From: Gibbula magus
Taxonomy: Eukaryota > Mollusca > Gastropoda > Trochida > Trochidae
Direction: 5' to 3'
DNA length: 64,000 nt
Assembly: GCA_936450465.1 (NCBI GenBank)
Contig: OW388292.1
Location: forward strand, 11,551,756 to 11,615,755
This document shows, piece by piece, positions 1-12,800 of the stretch; position 1 is the first letter of the stretch, and each line of letters opens with the position of its first letter. A model generated the notes under the pieces. It saw only the letters and a list, made by a program, of their open reading frames with translations. It was not told the origin of the DNA and did no database searches. Position numbers and translations under genes: made by a program.

Positions 1-329
1 GCCCGACTGGCTTGTTGGAATTTTGAGCTTATCTATAAAGGATTTCCAAAGACTTGAGTTATAAAAACATTAATTTGAAATTAAGAAAATTTATTTAAAT
101 TTTAACTATGGAATCTTTCTGTTTAGCGGTCGGGAGTTGGAAGTTACTTCTTTGTTTCAAAAATACATTGTCACAATAGCTTCTCAGTAGCACTGCATTG
201 CTCTGTAACTATTAGAATACCTACAGCAATAATCTGGAAACAAATTTGTATTGAAATCGTGAAACACCTGAAGCTGAAAACTTAGCAATTTTTTTTTCAG
301 GCTGTAACCATTTTTGTAGTATAATGCAT

Positions 330-1455
330 AATTTCTTTAAAAGGAGTAGTTTGTATACGCAAGTAGATAATGTGATGTGTCTTCAGGATTTGACCCGCAT
401 GAACGGGACGGATCGTTTGAAATATGTCTTTCACATTTATGATAGTTTAAATCACTGCAAAATAAATGGAGCCTACAATGAGTAATTTTACAAAAACGGC
501 TTCTACAATTTAGATCAAATCCAAATAAGTATCCACACTGGGGAGTTTGAAATTGTATCAATTTGATGTCATTTTGAATAAGTTTCTCAATTCGTACTAA
601 TTGGTGGCCAAAACACAGTCAGGGACGAGGTTACATATTAAGTAATTTGTTGGTTTGCCGTTTATCATTTTATGAAAAAGAGTTAATTTTTTTACATGTC
701 TTCTTTCAACATGGGGTATGAAATTTGTTTCAGAATATAGTTTATTATAACTTGTGCCTCATGTTGGCCTACAGATCGTCTTAATGCATCTAATTATAAT
801 TTTTCTAGATTTGCATTTTGAGCCTGAGTACAGTTATTCCAAACATGACTACAAAAAGCGGTAAAATGAAGGACTAATCCATAATGTGAAGCGATCTTGT
901 AATAATCTGAGTAATAATTGATATTTTAAACTTCTTAAGCAATTTATCATGGGAATAATTCTATCTACAACACTGTTAACGTGAGCAGCCTAAATGTTTA
1001 TGTTCTTCAACTTCAGTTATATGAGTCCCTTGCATATATAACTGAGGTTTGGGACTGGCGACCTGCTTTTTGACTAAAGTGAATAGTTTCCCTTTTTTTC
1101 GGGGTTTAACTTCACCTGCCATTTATTTGCCTACCACGATTTTTTTAGTAAATCTTCATTCAGACTGCAGCTGATAAAACCGGATCTTCAATTATTACAT
1201 ACAATGATACAATGAAGTGTCATCATCAAAAAGACGTATGTTACAATCAATGTTATCAACAAGGTCATTAATATATATTAGAAATAACAAAGGTCCTGAA
1301 ACTGATCCTTGTGGGACACCGGGCAAAACAGGTTTAAATTTGGAGTTGATGACTACCTTCTGAACTCTGTCAGTTAGATAACTACGAAAAACTCTGTCAC
1401 AAAATACTGTTCTTACTTCTTCACCCATATCTAAAGCACATGCAAAATGATGCAA
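330..1455 (-). pseudogene. Decayed LINE (non-LTR retrotransposon), 3' part
   Basis: On the minus strand, 1455-1195 translates to the reverse transcriptase core: a GVPQGS motif, then GPLLFLIYINDL, then the catalytic block. That block reads RLFDDDTSLY where this family normally has F/YADD, so the alanine before the two aspartates is changed. Further downstream, 1180-570 still shows the thumb/connection pattern in shifting frames with stops (VNPEK near 1115, WNNCTQAQNANLEKL near 840, LDALRR, KMINGKP). At 561-337 lies the C-terminal tail with an SDLNYHK...HISNDP..SCG..PEDTSHYLL pattern, typical of the cysteine-containing C-termini of jockey/CR1-like elements. Frameshifts and stops show it is dead. 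It lies in the intron before the first visible SLC35D exon, antisense to that gene. The family is clear; the exact clade is not. Confidence 0.8.
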
Positions 1456-1962
1456 TGAAATAATACAAATCTAGTAACTGGTAAGTTGTAGAATCGCCTG
1501 GAAGTCCGTCTAATTTCATAGTAGTACATTTGTATGAACTTAATAATGTGTTCTTTTTATTATCACTTTAAACTTTGAGGGCTTGCTAAGCTTGATGAGG
1601 GCTTGTAAGATTTTGAGTTAACAAGCCCTGTTGGCTTGTTGCATTTTAAAACTAGTTCATACACTGGTGCCATGTGTATTCAGTTTATCTAGACTTGCTG
1701 AATAAAAATCTAGACTGTAGGCTGGATCTTAAAGGCTCTTAATTTAACACAGTCATGGAGCAGGACTAGTATATCACCCAATTGGGGAAATGTGTTTGGT
1801 TTTCATCACTCTTTATGTTTGCCCTGGTCCTTGAACTGCAAGATGTGCTGGGATCTCGTAGAGTCAACTTCAAACTTTTCTACAATTGTACAAAAAACAT
1901 ATTTTCCAGTTCCAGTTCTTCCATAAATGTATTAAAATATTGAAAGTTGCATCTCTTTTCAG

Positions 1963-4900
1963 ATGCTCACTGCTGTTGTTGTATTATTTACTGCAAAAAA
2001 AGTTGGAATAATTCATTTTCCTGGGGTTTCAATTGATATATTTGCTAAGGTAAGTCCATATTTAACCACATTTATTAAAACAATAGTTTAAAAAGAGAAA
2101 ACGAAGGGGATAATCCCCTTTTTATAAATCGTAATTTAATAATGAAAGCTATGAATTTTATCTGCACACTGCAAACCAACATAAATGAGCACATGATGTG
2201 ATGACAATTTCATCTGTGATTGGTAACTAATGATTTATCATCATCATTCGTTGACAAGGCTGTTTTGTCATGTCACAAACACAATGACGCGTTTAACATT
2301 AAGTGAGGAAATGCACTTAACCATCTAGTTTGCAATACAAATATCCAGTCAGATTATGCTGATTTTCCAGTTAAAAACATGAGAGAAAAGTATTATCGCT
2401 GTCGTTTTTCATCAATAACAGTAATAATTGACATTCTACTGAATTTGCATTAATGCATTTGTCATTTGATAAGTTATGTGAACTGATACAATATATATCA
2501 TGTAGTAAATTATCAGTCAACACTTTCTTATTTTCGCTGCCATTTGGTGAGCTAAGTAATTGTCTGATTCCAATAAGTGTATAACTCACAATCAGGACGA
2601 TTTTCAACTGTAACCAAATTGTGTGGGTAAACAGGGTCTGACTGAGTTACAACTTCTATTAGTGCCAAGTTAGCAATTAAACCTTTTCATTTTACTTATT
2701 TGGCCAAATGTTTTGCGTTGTTTGAACTTAAAACAAATCGACCTGATCCCCCAGGTATGGCCTCTCCCACTCATCTTTGTCCTCAACCTGCTGACCGGAC
2801 TGGGCGGCACACAGAAACTGAGGTGAGATCATAACCAGTAGATGTGGAGCAGTCGTAGAAAGTAGAAATGAATAGCATGTAAAAAATATATATATAAACT
2901 ACAGTTATGATCCAGCATATATATAATATATATTATATATATGCTGGATCATAACTGTAGTTTACACTACAACAGTACCAAAAGTTCTTTTGTCGTCAAT
3001 TCTCAATTGCTAACGTTGTCAGAAGATGTTGACAGTAGTAACATTATCTTTTGTTTGTATGTATACTGTTTTCATATCTAGCTATTTTAACTGTAGGCCT
3101 TACTAAGTTAGTAAGTAACAAGGAGGATAACATGAATCTTTGCTGAATGTATCAATATATTAATCATGTAACTTTTGTTTAATTAACCAGAAAAACGTGA
3201 TACAAATCTGAATATATATTATTACCATCATCCGTGTGTAAAACATAACCAGCCAGACAGTCTGTAACCACATCACTTTAATTTTCCCAAATGAATTGAT
3301 AAAGTAATACTTTCTGCTTAGTTCATCTGCCCGTGTTTAGTGTTATAAGAAGAATTACTCTTCTGTTAACTATTGGCAATGATCTATTGTTGTGTTTCAG
3401 TCTGCCCATGTTTACAGTTATAAGAAGATTTTCTATCCTGTTCACCATGATTGGAGAGTATGTGATATTAGGGTAAGTGACAACTCCTCAAAATATGGAC
3501 AAAATATAGAAAAAATATTTAAGTTATTTTCTCAGAAATCAAAAAGCCTATCTTTGTTTCTCATATTAAATTATTACGTGGATACAAATCAACCCCCTTG
3601 AGCCCTCTGAATCCACCCCACTTCAGTATTGGAGAATCCCCTGAAGTTGTTTCCTGACTTGTTGCAGGTACACTGTGCCGCTGTCCACCAAGCTCACTGT
3701 TATGTTGATGATACTCGGTGCAGTCATAGCCGGCAGGTATGTAGTGACGTTCAAAGTATACAGGGACATTTATATCTAAATGTTCCGTAATATTTTTAGC
3801 TTTGTAAAGAATGCTTTTCAGCAAACTGATGGTAATAATGACTATGTATGCTTGATGTTATTTGTGTACACAATATTTTGGAGCTGTATCTGTCTCTTTG
3901 TCAGAACAAAATATCCAAACAGTGTGTGTAAAATTGAAGAGGAAGCTTATATTATCCAGCAAACAGGATTGTATTATTCTTGTTTCTCTCAACTTACTCC
4001 CAAGATAGGTGGAAAGTTCTGAATTTGATAATATAAAGAGATCAAGTTTGATTGATATTTTCTCTTCTTTACAGCACAGATCTTGCTTTTGATTTGGCTG
4101 GCTACACAATGATCATCTTGAATAATGTTTTCACTGCTGCAAATAATATCTACATCAAGAAAAAATTGGATGCAAAGGTAGGAATTTCTTTTCTTTATTT
4201 ACAAGTCATATTTATCTAATCTCTCTACCAAAAGAGCAGTTGATGTTATGTTAAGACTGATATTGAATCATTCAGCATACAGAGAATACAGACAGTCAAG
4301 ATTTATTCAATGCTGGAGGCTCAGTGGTCCAAAAGTATAAATAATTTTGATTTGCCACAATTAATGGACATGGTTTATTGCTGAAAATGCTTTTGGTTGA
4401 ACAGTAGACAGTAAATGTAAACAGTAAAAATAAAAACACATGTTATGCCATGGCAAGCATCATAAGAATATAGTAAAAATATACATGAGTGAATATAAGA
4501 AGAAACCATGATACCGATTATATAGTAAGGTCTACAACCCTACCATATCCGAGGTAGAATGGTTTCTCCATATTATCAACCGTTATTTAGTTTAAAAGAC
4601 GCTTTGTTATATTGAAGATCCCTGGTAAATATTGAGTCGCTCGTAAAATCCCTGAAATCGTCTAAAATCCCTGTTACGACCAGACTATCAATGTAAGTTG
4701 CTTTTATACTGTGTATACTTTTGTATGCTGTTAGACTGTCTGAAATGAAGGATCATACGGAGGTAGTTTGATAAGTGTATTACTTGTCAGTGTATGGTAT
4801 AAGGCCTGTTTGACAGCCAGAAAGCTGGTAACCTTTGGTCTTGACGCAACTTTTTGAGGTTTTTGCTTAATTTTACCACAAACATCAACAAAGTCACAGT

Positions 4901-7322
4901 TGAGCTAGTAGTGTTTCACTGTATTTGTACATTGCTAATATTGCTCAAAGTCCCCACCTGAACCATTGCCATTGACAAAATCAATTCTCATAACACTTGT
5001 ATAAGCACCAGTGTGATGAAGCGTACTGAGCCGGCGGCCATGTTGTGTTGTGTTGCAGGAGCTGGGCAAGTACGGTCTGCTCTTCTACAATTCTCTCTTC
5101 ATGATTGTCCCTACTGCTGTACTGGCTGTAGCCAATGGGGAGATAGAAAAGGTTGGCATCCATCTTGTGTATATATATATATACCGGTATATTGTATTTA
5201 TATGTTGCAACGAAGTGAAAACTATGCCTTGGTGTTGAGATCTTGTTAATCATGTTGGGCGGACTACACAACACAATGACATGGACCAAGTCGCACCAAG
5301 GGGTTTGGTAGAAAATATTTAGGTCCTGCGTCAATTTCATTTTAAGCATGTTAAGCAAATGAAAAATCAAGGTACGAAAAGAAAGTAATTCAAAGATGTA
5401 ATGATTAACCAGTCTTAGAAGTTTATAAAGAATTACGCATTTAATAATAATTATGGTTTCTATTTTCATAAAAGTAATGCATCTATGTTAAGAGAATTTG
5501 AAGGTGATGACATTAAACACAATCCATTATAGACATATTTGTATTTAATCTCTGGGGGAGGTATGTGAGAGATATTTCATTATGAGAAGAGTGGAGAGGG
5601 TGACTAAGAGTAACCTCTGTCTGCAGGCCGTGGGCTTCAAGGACTGGCTGGAGCCGCTCTTCCTCATGCAGTTCCTCGTGTCCTGCTTCATGGGCTTCAT
5701 CCTCAACTACTCCATCATCCTCTGCACCGCCTACAACTCCCCTCTCACCACCACCGTCGTCGGGGTGCTCAAGGTGGGCTGATCCTGTTTCTTAACTTTA
5801 TTAACCATTGGTACATCTTGCCTTATTTCTATCAGGTCTTGATGGAGCTATGTACATGTCTCAAGATATTCAGAGTTACTACGTATTGGCTTGGGTCAGG
5901 AGATTCTCATTTCTATCAGGTCTTGATGGAGCTATGTACATGTCTCAAGATATTCAGAGTTACTACGTATTGGCTTGGGTCAGGAGATTCTCATTTCTAT
6001 CAGGTCTTGGCAACTCAAATGTAGTAGAGAAACTTTGGAAATAGCACCAATCAGCTCACCAGTGGTGAGTAAGTTGTACGTTCTACTAGCACATAGAACT
6101 ATTATTATCAGAATTTCACTAGGTGCTTAGTGCTTTGATAATTTTGATTTCTACCCTTATCAACACATGCTACATCACTATGCAATACTGACCATGGTTT
6201 GCAACTTCAAGCTGATATTCAGAATACATCTTTGCAATAGACAGTGCTTTAAAAGTGACATTTAAAAGTGACATCAAAGGCTTCATAATCTCATTTGTTT
6301 AGATGGGTATCATGTATCAGACATTGATGCAAACAGCTTGTACCTCTTGTTACAGAACACGACAGTCACGTATGTGGGCATGTTCATCGGAGGAGATTAC
6401 ATATTCAGTATATCAAACTTCATGGGAGTGAATGTAAGGTAAGCACTGTTATGCATTTTATTAAGTAGAACATCAATAGAATGGGTAGGAGGTGAGAATC
6501 TTTATCTCCTCATTTATAGCATAAAGACATTGTCTGTACTGTATTGTGTCTTTCAACTTTGAAATATGTCTATCCAAAACAGTTCCACTCACCCCTTGTT
6601 TCACTCAAATGTTAGTAACTATTAGCAATAATCAATAGTTATAATAGTTCCAACTTTCAATTTGTGAAAATGTCAAATTCAATAAAAGTTGCTTTCTGAA
6701 CAAATCTGCCATATTTGAGCTGTTACTATCACTCTACAGCAAGAAAACATTTGTCATGACCTCAAATGAACCAGTCACTTAATAAATATTCATTATCATG
6801 TAGTGAGTGATTCCAGACAATTTATCTTGAAAATCTCAAAGCATCACATTTACATTTTGAAAATAGGGTGTTGCTCTAAGAACAGGAAGATTTTCTGGAT
6901 AACAAACTATAAAATGTGAAAATACACGTTTCAGAGTTTACTCACTTCTTTATCACCTGATGAAGGAGTCAGTATATACTCCGAAACGTGTATTTTCACG
7001 TTAAAAACATTTTTTATCTAGAAAATCTTCCTGTTCATATGTATGCCACTTCACAGATGCATTGCTTTATTGATTTCTAAGTGTATGATAATGGATATTA
7101 CTTTATTATTAGAAGTTGGGTTCTGTTTGGAAGTGTGTATAGTTCTTACAAAGTTATTCTCTTTTATTTTCATTGATGGAAAAGTCAATCAGATGTTTGC
7201 TCTGTTTCAGCATTGTTGGCAGTTTGTTATACTCATATGTGACGTTTGCTAAGAAGTCTGCAACACCTACGCTGACCAAACTTGAGACACAGAAGGATAA
7301 AGGAAATATTCAGAATGTGTGA
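1963..7322 (+). CDS. SLC35D1: Nucleotide-sugar transporter, SLC35D family (5' exons outside window)
   Basis: Nine exons with GT-AG junctions join in frame: 1963-2049, 2755-2822, 3401-3472, 3668-3736, 4075-4177, 5059-5151, 5627-5773, 6356-6438 and 7211-7322 (stop TGA). They give 277 residues. Diagnostic SLC35D stretches are [62 protein letters not shown] and [16 protein letters not shown]. Proteins of this family exchange UDP-sugars (UDP-glucuronate, UDP-N-acetylgalactosamine, UDP-N-acetylglucosamine) across ER/Golgi membranes for proteoglycan synthesis, and have about ten membrane helices; the visible part is strongly hydrophobic throughout. Vertebrate members have roughly 340-355 residues, so about 60-80 N-terminal residues lie upstream of the window. 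Exon 5059-5151 has a weak donor, [14 protein letters not shown] resembles SLC35D2 while the gene order matches SLC35D1, so this is probably a pre-duplication orthologue of both. Confidence 0.93.
2597..2645 (+). repeat. Solo right end of pogo/Tigger-like MITE
   Basis: The stretch reads TTTTCAACTGTAACCAAATT, then a GTCTGACTG end. It matches the right terminus of the complete element at 60751-61086 with a few substitutions. The rest of this copy is missing or too diverged to see. Confidence 0.6.
2895..2964. repeat. Perfect 70-bp palindrome
   Basis: The 35 bases at 2895-2929 are the exact reverse complement of 2930-2964. The outer part reads TAAACTACAGTTATGATCC and the centre is an AT-rich TATATATAATAT block. 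It lies in a SLC35D intron just after exon 2755-2822. Confidence 0.95.
5825..6009 (+). repeat. 84-bp tandem duplication in SLC35D intron
   Basis: 5825-5908 and 5909-5992 are identical by eye. The first 17 bases recur a third time at 5993-6009. The 84-bp length is a multiple of three and so creates open frames without coding meaning. It lies in the intron after exon 5627-5773. Confidence 0.93.
6880..7040 (+). repeat. Fold-back element with hammerhead-like core
   Basis: The left arm (GAACAGGAAGATTTTCT... GTGAAAATACACGTTTC) is complementary to the right arm (GAAACGTGTATTTTCAC ... AGAAAATCTTCCTGTTC). The unpaired centre contains CTGATGA at 6957-6963 and GAAAC at 6983-6987, separated by the short hairpin GGAGT...ACTCC. 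It lies in the last intron of SLC35D. Confidence 0.8.
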
Positions 7323-10300
7323 ACCTTGAAATCCTTTGTCGTTTGTAACATGTTGCTTTGTTAAACTATTGTTGTTATCATAACATATCATATTTTTGTT
7401 GGTTGAATATCATTGATATTCATTTATTATCATGAACAATTTTAATTGTTGAAAATTATTGGATTAATAAAAGAGATCCATTCAAACTTTCAGACTTTAA
7501 ATTAAAGTCCAAATGGCAACATTATATTGACAAAGTAGGAACAAATAATTGATTTTAAACATTTGAGCCTCGTATTTGATTTATTATAGGATTTTGACCA
7601 GACATTTTTTTAGATAAACCTTTAGTTGTAGTTTTATATTGCTTTGCATTTTATATTTATATTTATTTCATAGATGACCCTAATCCAATAGATCTCGACT
7701 GTTATGTATAATTGTAGATATGCATGCACATTAGCCAGTATTACTCTCAAAGTGACAATCGCTTTGCTTTCTGACAATTCACAAGCCAATTGTTACCTCA
7801 AATATTACCACACATTTAGTTATGTCACGATTTTATATCATTGAAAATGGAGATCATTTAAATCAAATATAAGTCAATTGTATATCTGTATGAAATAAGC
7901 TTGACAATCCAATAAGGATAACATTTTTATGACAAAATTGAATAAAAAGAACCCTCAAAGTTTCCAGCCAGAAACAAAAGTTACCAGTACCAGATTACAG
8001 CTGTTGGATGGGCTTTGTATCGTACACTGATTAATGATTATATTATTTAACCATGAGGGGACTCTTATACAATGTATTACAATGTATCTATAAGACTGTC
8101 CATGAGTCTGTGTACTAACCATGATAGCTTGTTTCACCTATGTTCCAGGGTTGATGAGATTAAAGTGCTAGGTATGACTGTTCTCTCTTCATGTTGCCTA
8201 CTCGTAGTGTTAACCAAGTGTTTGAAGAGCATTTACAAGTGTAGTATTTACCTTGCTTCCGCATGTCGTTATTGCCTCAGAATGAACGTATATTTTTGTC
8301 TTGATATTTTTTTTTGCTTTTGTGTACATCATTTTATTTTCATATTGCATGAATGAAAGCTTCTGTAGAGAAATATTTGTTCCAAAGAAAGATATGTTTA
8401 TTTTTTAGTTTACTTCGCATATTTCATTTCAAATTGATTTTTTGTTTGTAGTTGAGCTGGCAATGTATGTCTCAAAACCTAATTGTGACATATCAGTAAT
8501 GATGTTTTGTCATGCTGTTTGTATATGATTAAGTTTACCCTCTATGCAAATTAACTATAAAAGATGGCTTTTGAGAGACGTCAAAGGGTTTCTTGGCATT
8601 TTGTGAAATGAAAAAATGCTATCTTTAACCCAACTTTAAATTTGTGTAATAATAAATCACATACACCGATAGAATATTCATATAGTCACACATAACAAAT
8701 CATAAAGCTAATAAACAATATGTTGTTAGGCCGCAGTGAAGTTTTCCCCACCCGCAGCGCCGATGAATGGCTTCAATTGTCATTGTTTTATTTTTTAACA
8801 AATGGACTCTTTTGTTTAACAAGTTGTGAAATACAATGTCATCAAAATATTAACTTCATTGATATCTTTCAATTTGACTGTGTTTCGATCATGTATTAAT
8901 AGCAGATACCGCTATGTGTAAACAGGAATATCCTTTCGAATTTCGTTTCCACAAAAAATACCCCGATAGAACCCTCCTTTTAAGTAGTGAAGATATCCTG
9001 TCTCAGGGCAAAACGTCTATGCTGCCGCTCCGACCCTGAATTAGAACCCCACTCAAAAGCTTTGCAATGTAACCTACGATCGAGCCATCAAATAGTTTCA
9101 TCGAGATGGTTTGCAATAAAATTTCACTCAACCACTGAGAACCTTTCAAACTGCAGTTGGCTTTCCCTCTTCCGTGTTCTGCAAAATGGTGACGTCCTTA
9201 GATATGCTAGTTGGAGACGAAAGTTTTTTCCGTTAAATTGTGAGATACAGATACAGATTGCATGCTGGTGAAGGTGTTTTATTATTTATCAAAACTGGGG
9301 TGGCATGAGGAAGCTTTGAGTTGGGTTCTAAGCCAGGGTAACGAAGTCCCAGCGTATAGGTTTTTGCGAAGAGTGAACTAAGACATTGATACTACAGATG
9401 GTGTTGAATAAGAAGCTGTTTAGTTTGTGGGAGTGTCTCTGTGAATCTGCTTCTTGATCATCATGTTTATTTCCTCATACTGATACATTGGACCGTGAAG
9501 CTGGATGATAAGGCCAATGTACAAATGTCAAGCATTGTCAGATATGGTCCACTTCAAATTTATGCTCTTACCCCAATCTCCTAAACTTACACATACTCTC
9601 ATAAATTATCATTTCAATTCAACAGAACAGAACCTTTGAAATTTTATCAAATAAACCTAAATATCTAATAAAATTGGTATTGATTTGTTTATTCCATTTA
9701 TATTTTTTTTCATATCTGTGTCAGGGTTTAAATGATAAACCACGATCCCTTTTAACTTCAATATAAATAGAGAGTACCACTCATATTATTTTTATACATC
9801 CAACATGTCTTCTAAATATTATTATTACTCCCAAATTAATATATCGCACATGTCACTTTTAGAATAATGTAGTACTGCTGTATATGACATCATCATTGGT
9901 TATAGTTTTAATGTCACAATAATAGAACTGCCGTCACAATGATATTTAACAAAATGAAACTTGCAATAATCATCAAGCTTCGCTAAATGCACTTTATTTT
10001 ACGGTCATATTATTATCAAGAGTAATACACAGAATGCTAATCTTGCTGCCATGAAATACCATGTTATCATATGCTCTTGAACTATGAACTTGTTTCTTAA
10101 ATGTGAAGTACCTATAGTTGATGACACAATATCTCAGAATCAGCAGAATAGTATTGTTAAATTCAATGTATAAAGTCTTGTGACAAATTGTTGACTTATT
10201 CATGTAGGTTTTATAGCAGTGAATCTCATATCTTCACATTCATGTCGTTTAAGCTGACAACTTTGCCACTGCCACATGTTTAAAATATGTGACTTGTTAT

Positions 10301-11550
10301 ATAAAATAAATAACTAGTATTCTATCCAAGTACATTTACTGTGTATGGTATGATAACAATTAACAGTATGGTATTTTCATCAGGTGAATGCTACAATAAA
10401 GGTACACTCATTGTGATGATTTAAAACAGTATAAATTATATGTTTTCTTCTAAATTGAACCAGTATTTGTGTATGTTTGAGGTGAAGATTGAACTATTTT
10501 ATTCTATGTTATAGATTGTTGATGTAGGTGTCTTTAGAATAGGATACTATTGAATTCCATTTTAATGAACCAATGACTGCATGCGTATCGTTCTCAGAAT
10601 GTATGTGTATGATATTTTGAAGAAAAGTGCACTGGCGGGTCCAGAAATGTTCAAGGGGGCGGGCTCACTGATTGAAAAGGGGGATCCACTTTTGGAGTCA
10701 ATCAAATTTACATGCAAAATTTTTTATGAAAGGAGGGGCAGAGATTTGAACCCCTGGACCCTCTCTCTGGATCGCCCCTGAAATATGCATGTCAGCAAAT
10801 GGCATTACCAGGCTAGTAAAGTGATTGATAATGTGGAACATCGCCAGTGGACAAAATCCAGACAAAGTTTCCAATGGACATTTCTTACTCTTTCATGAAT
10901 TGATGTTATGAGTAGGTCCGAGGATGTTGAATGTAGGAAATCCGTGTGTCATCTTACAGTGCCTCTCCGCAACATCTGCTGTGGTTCAGTTCTCTAATGG
11001 AGTGTCACACTTCTTTCTTTCACACACTGTTTTGTTTCACATGCCGAGGGAGATACAAAGGTATTGCATACTACCATGCCTACATTGATCATTGTTTTTA
11101 GTATTTTGAAGTATTCTATTCTTCATCTTGAATTTGTTAAATTTGAAATTTAATGTTATATGAATGTTATAAAGAAAATAATAGGTGCTTGTTTATTTAT
11201 GCCTGATGTTTTATACTGTATAGTGTATGTTATCCTGATGTTTATACATCTTTGAAAACCAATTTATATGTAACTATTTACAAAATGATATTTTGTTAGT
11301 TAAACCAAATACGCAAGTAGAGTGTACATTGTATGTGTACCATACCAGGGTTTTATTTACTTGAGGGATCATATACTCCATGGGGCGACACTGAAATGGA
11401 ATAAAATTGTTGAGTTTTCAATAAAAATGAAGTTGACTTATTTGTTCTCAATATGCAATCGTTGGAATATCTTCTCTTACATGTTTATATATGAAAAGTA
11501 ACAAATATGAAACTTAAATACTAAGTGCTCAGGCTAATTATTCAAGAAGT
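7323..11550. other. SLC35D 3' UTR and gene-free intergenic DNA
   Basis: No conserved protein or RNA gene is visible. The open frames here are short and without family resemblance. A low-copy-looking repeat fragment at about 9035-9150 shares 'AGAACCCCACTCAAA' and 'ATCAAATAGTTT' with 31458-31512. Another at 10630-10785 contains 'GGATCGCCCCTG', which looks like a diverged interspersed repeat. Confidence 0.6.
7466..7471 (+). terminator. Candidate poly(A) signal of SLC35D
   Basis: AATAAA lies 144 bases after the SLC35D stop codon. It is the first good signal, giving a short 3' UTR. Further AATAAA hexamers downstream (for example near 9650) allow longer forms. Confidence 0.5.
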
Positions 11551-11554
11551 GGTG

Positions 11555-12150
11555 ATTGTATTACCTCCCTTTACTTCTGCTGATGCAACTGCAGTTCAAG
11601 ATGGAAAAGCTTGCCTGACAACTATATGGAATATTGTGCAAGCAGAAGAGCCCTCCAAAATATAAAATTACCATCTTTAAACCAATGATCATAGAATTAT
11701 CATCAGTATTAGTTGGAAGGGGAAGTTTGCAATAGCACTCAGTCGTCATTTCCCAAAAACTTGCAGCAACTTGCGTTCGCTGTCCATCACACTGTAAACA
11801 TTTCAGCCCTGAAAGCCCAGATGGGCTTATGGCATGGACCGTGGCAGGCATTACCCCTGAAAACTTTAAACGACTTCTTCTCTGAAACCAGTTGACATAG
11901 AAAGCTGAAATTTTCAGAATCACATCTTTATTACATGTAGATTCATGTTTGGACTTGATCACCTATCAAATATGGGCGTGGCAGGGGTTCCAAGCTAAAA
12001 TCTTTAATTAACTTCTCCAAAATCGTTAGATTCAGAAAGCTAAAATTTTCAGAATAACATCTTTATAACATATAGACCAAAGTGTCAATGGTCATTTTTA
12101 GCTCATAAAGCCTGATAAGCCAGATGGGCTTATGTCATGGGACTTCGTCT
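11555..12150. repeat. Interspersed repeat with repeated 'CAGATGGGCTTATG' units
   Basis: The phrase AGCCCAGATGGGCTTATGGC near 11815 recurs as AAGCCAGATGGGCTTATGTC near 12117. The phrases 'GAAAGCTGAAATTTTCAGAAT' (near 11900) and 'GAAAGCTAAAATTTTCAGAAT' (near 12035) are also repeated. This marks two diverged copies of one unit. No coding content was recognised. Confidence 0.6.
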
Positions 12151-12379
12151 GTTGCTGTTGTCCATAAACTTTTCACTCTTTCTACTTCTTCTTGCAAAAA
12201 CGCTACATCCCCAAAGCTGAAATTTGGTGGGTGGTTACCCGGCACCTATGAATCATGAATTCCAACGCCCACAAATATGGCCGCTACAGATGTTAAAAGT
12301 GAAACCTTTAAATGAAACATCTGAATTGAAAGCAAAACCTGATGAACTTTGTACATTTGTCCAAACCAAATAGGGTCAC

Positions 12380-12800
12380 AGGGGTCACAACATTAGAAAC
12401 CTATGTTCATCTTCTCCAGTTCCAAAAGGTCTAGAGAGCTGAAATGTTGTGTGAAGACTCCTTGGCCATTGTGGATTCTAAATTGTAGATTTCCTGACCC
12501 CAACTAGGGTCACAGGGGTCACGACATTAAAAACCTATTTTCATCTTCTTCTCCAGTACCAAAAGGTCTAGAGAGCTGAAAAGATCTGTGCAAACTCCTT
12601 GGCAAATGAGGATTCTAGATTGTAGATTTTGGTGACCCTGTGACCCTAAATAAAGGTCACAGGAGTCATGACTTAAAAAGCTATTTTCATCTTCTTCTCC
12701 AGTACCAAAAGCTCTAGAAAGCTGGAATGTTATGTACAGACTCTTTGGCCAATGGGGATTCTAAATTGTAGATTTGGTGAACCTGTGACCCCATATATGG
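12380..12800. repeat. Tandem repeat, ~137-146-bp monomer, three copies
   Basis: The block 'CTTCTCCAGT(T/A)CCAAAAGG', followed by TCTAGAGAGCTG, recurs at 12430, 12567 and 12713. Each copy also contains 'GATTCTA(A/G)ATTGTAGATTT' and GGGTCACAGG-type sequence. It is probably the internal array of a non-autonomous element continuing from the repeat to its left. Confidence 0.75.

Noticed and set aside
4981..5469. 162-codon minus-strand frame
   Set aside because: It overlaps the SLC35D exon 5059-5151 in antisense and shows no domain or codon signature.
6957..6987. Calling a functional hammerhead ribozyme gene
   Set aside because: The core and stems II and III are present, but stem I and a standard cleavage triplet could not be placed, so it is reported only as hammerhead-like.
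8987..9271. 94-codon + strand frame as a gene
   Set aside because: Part of it matches another non-coding repeat fragment near 31458, and no protein family is recognisable.
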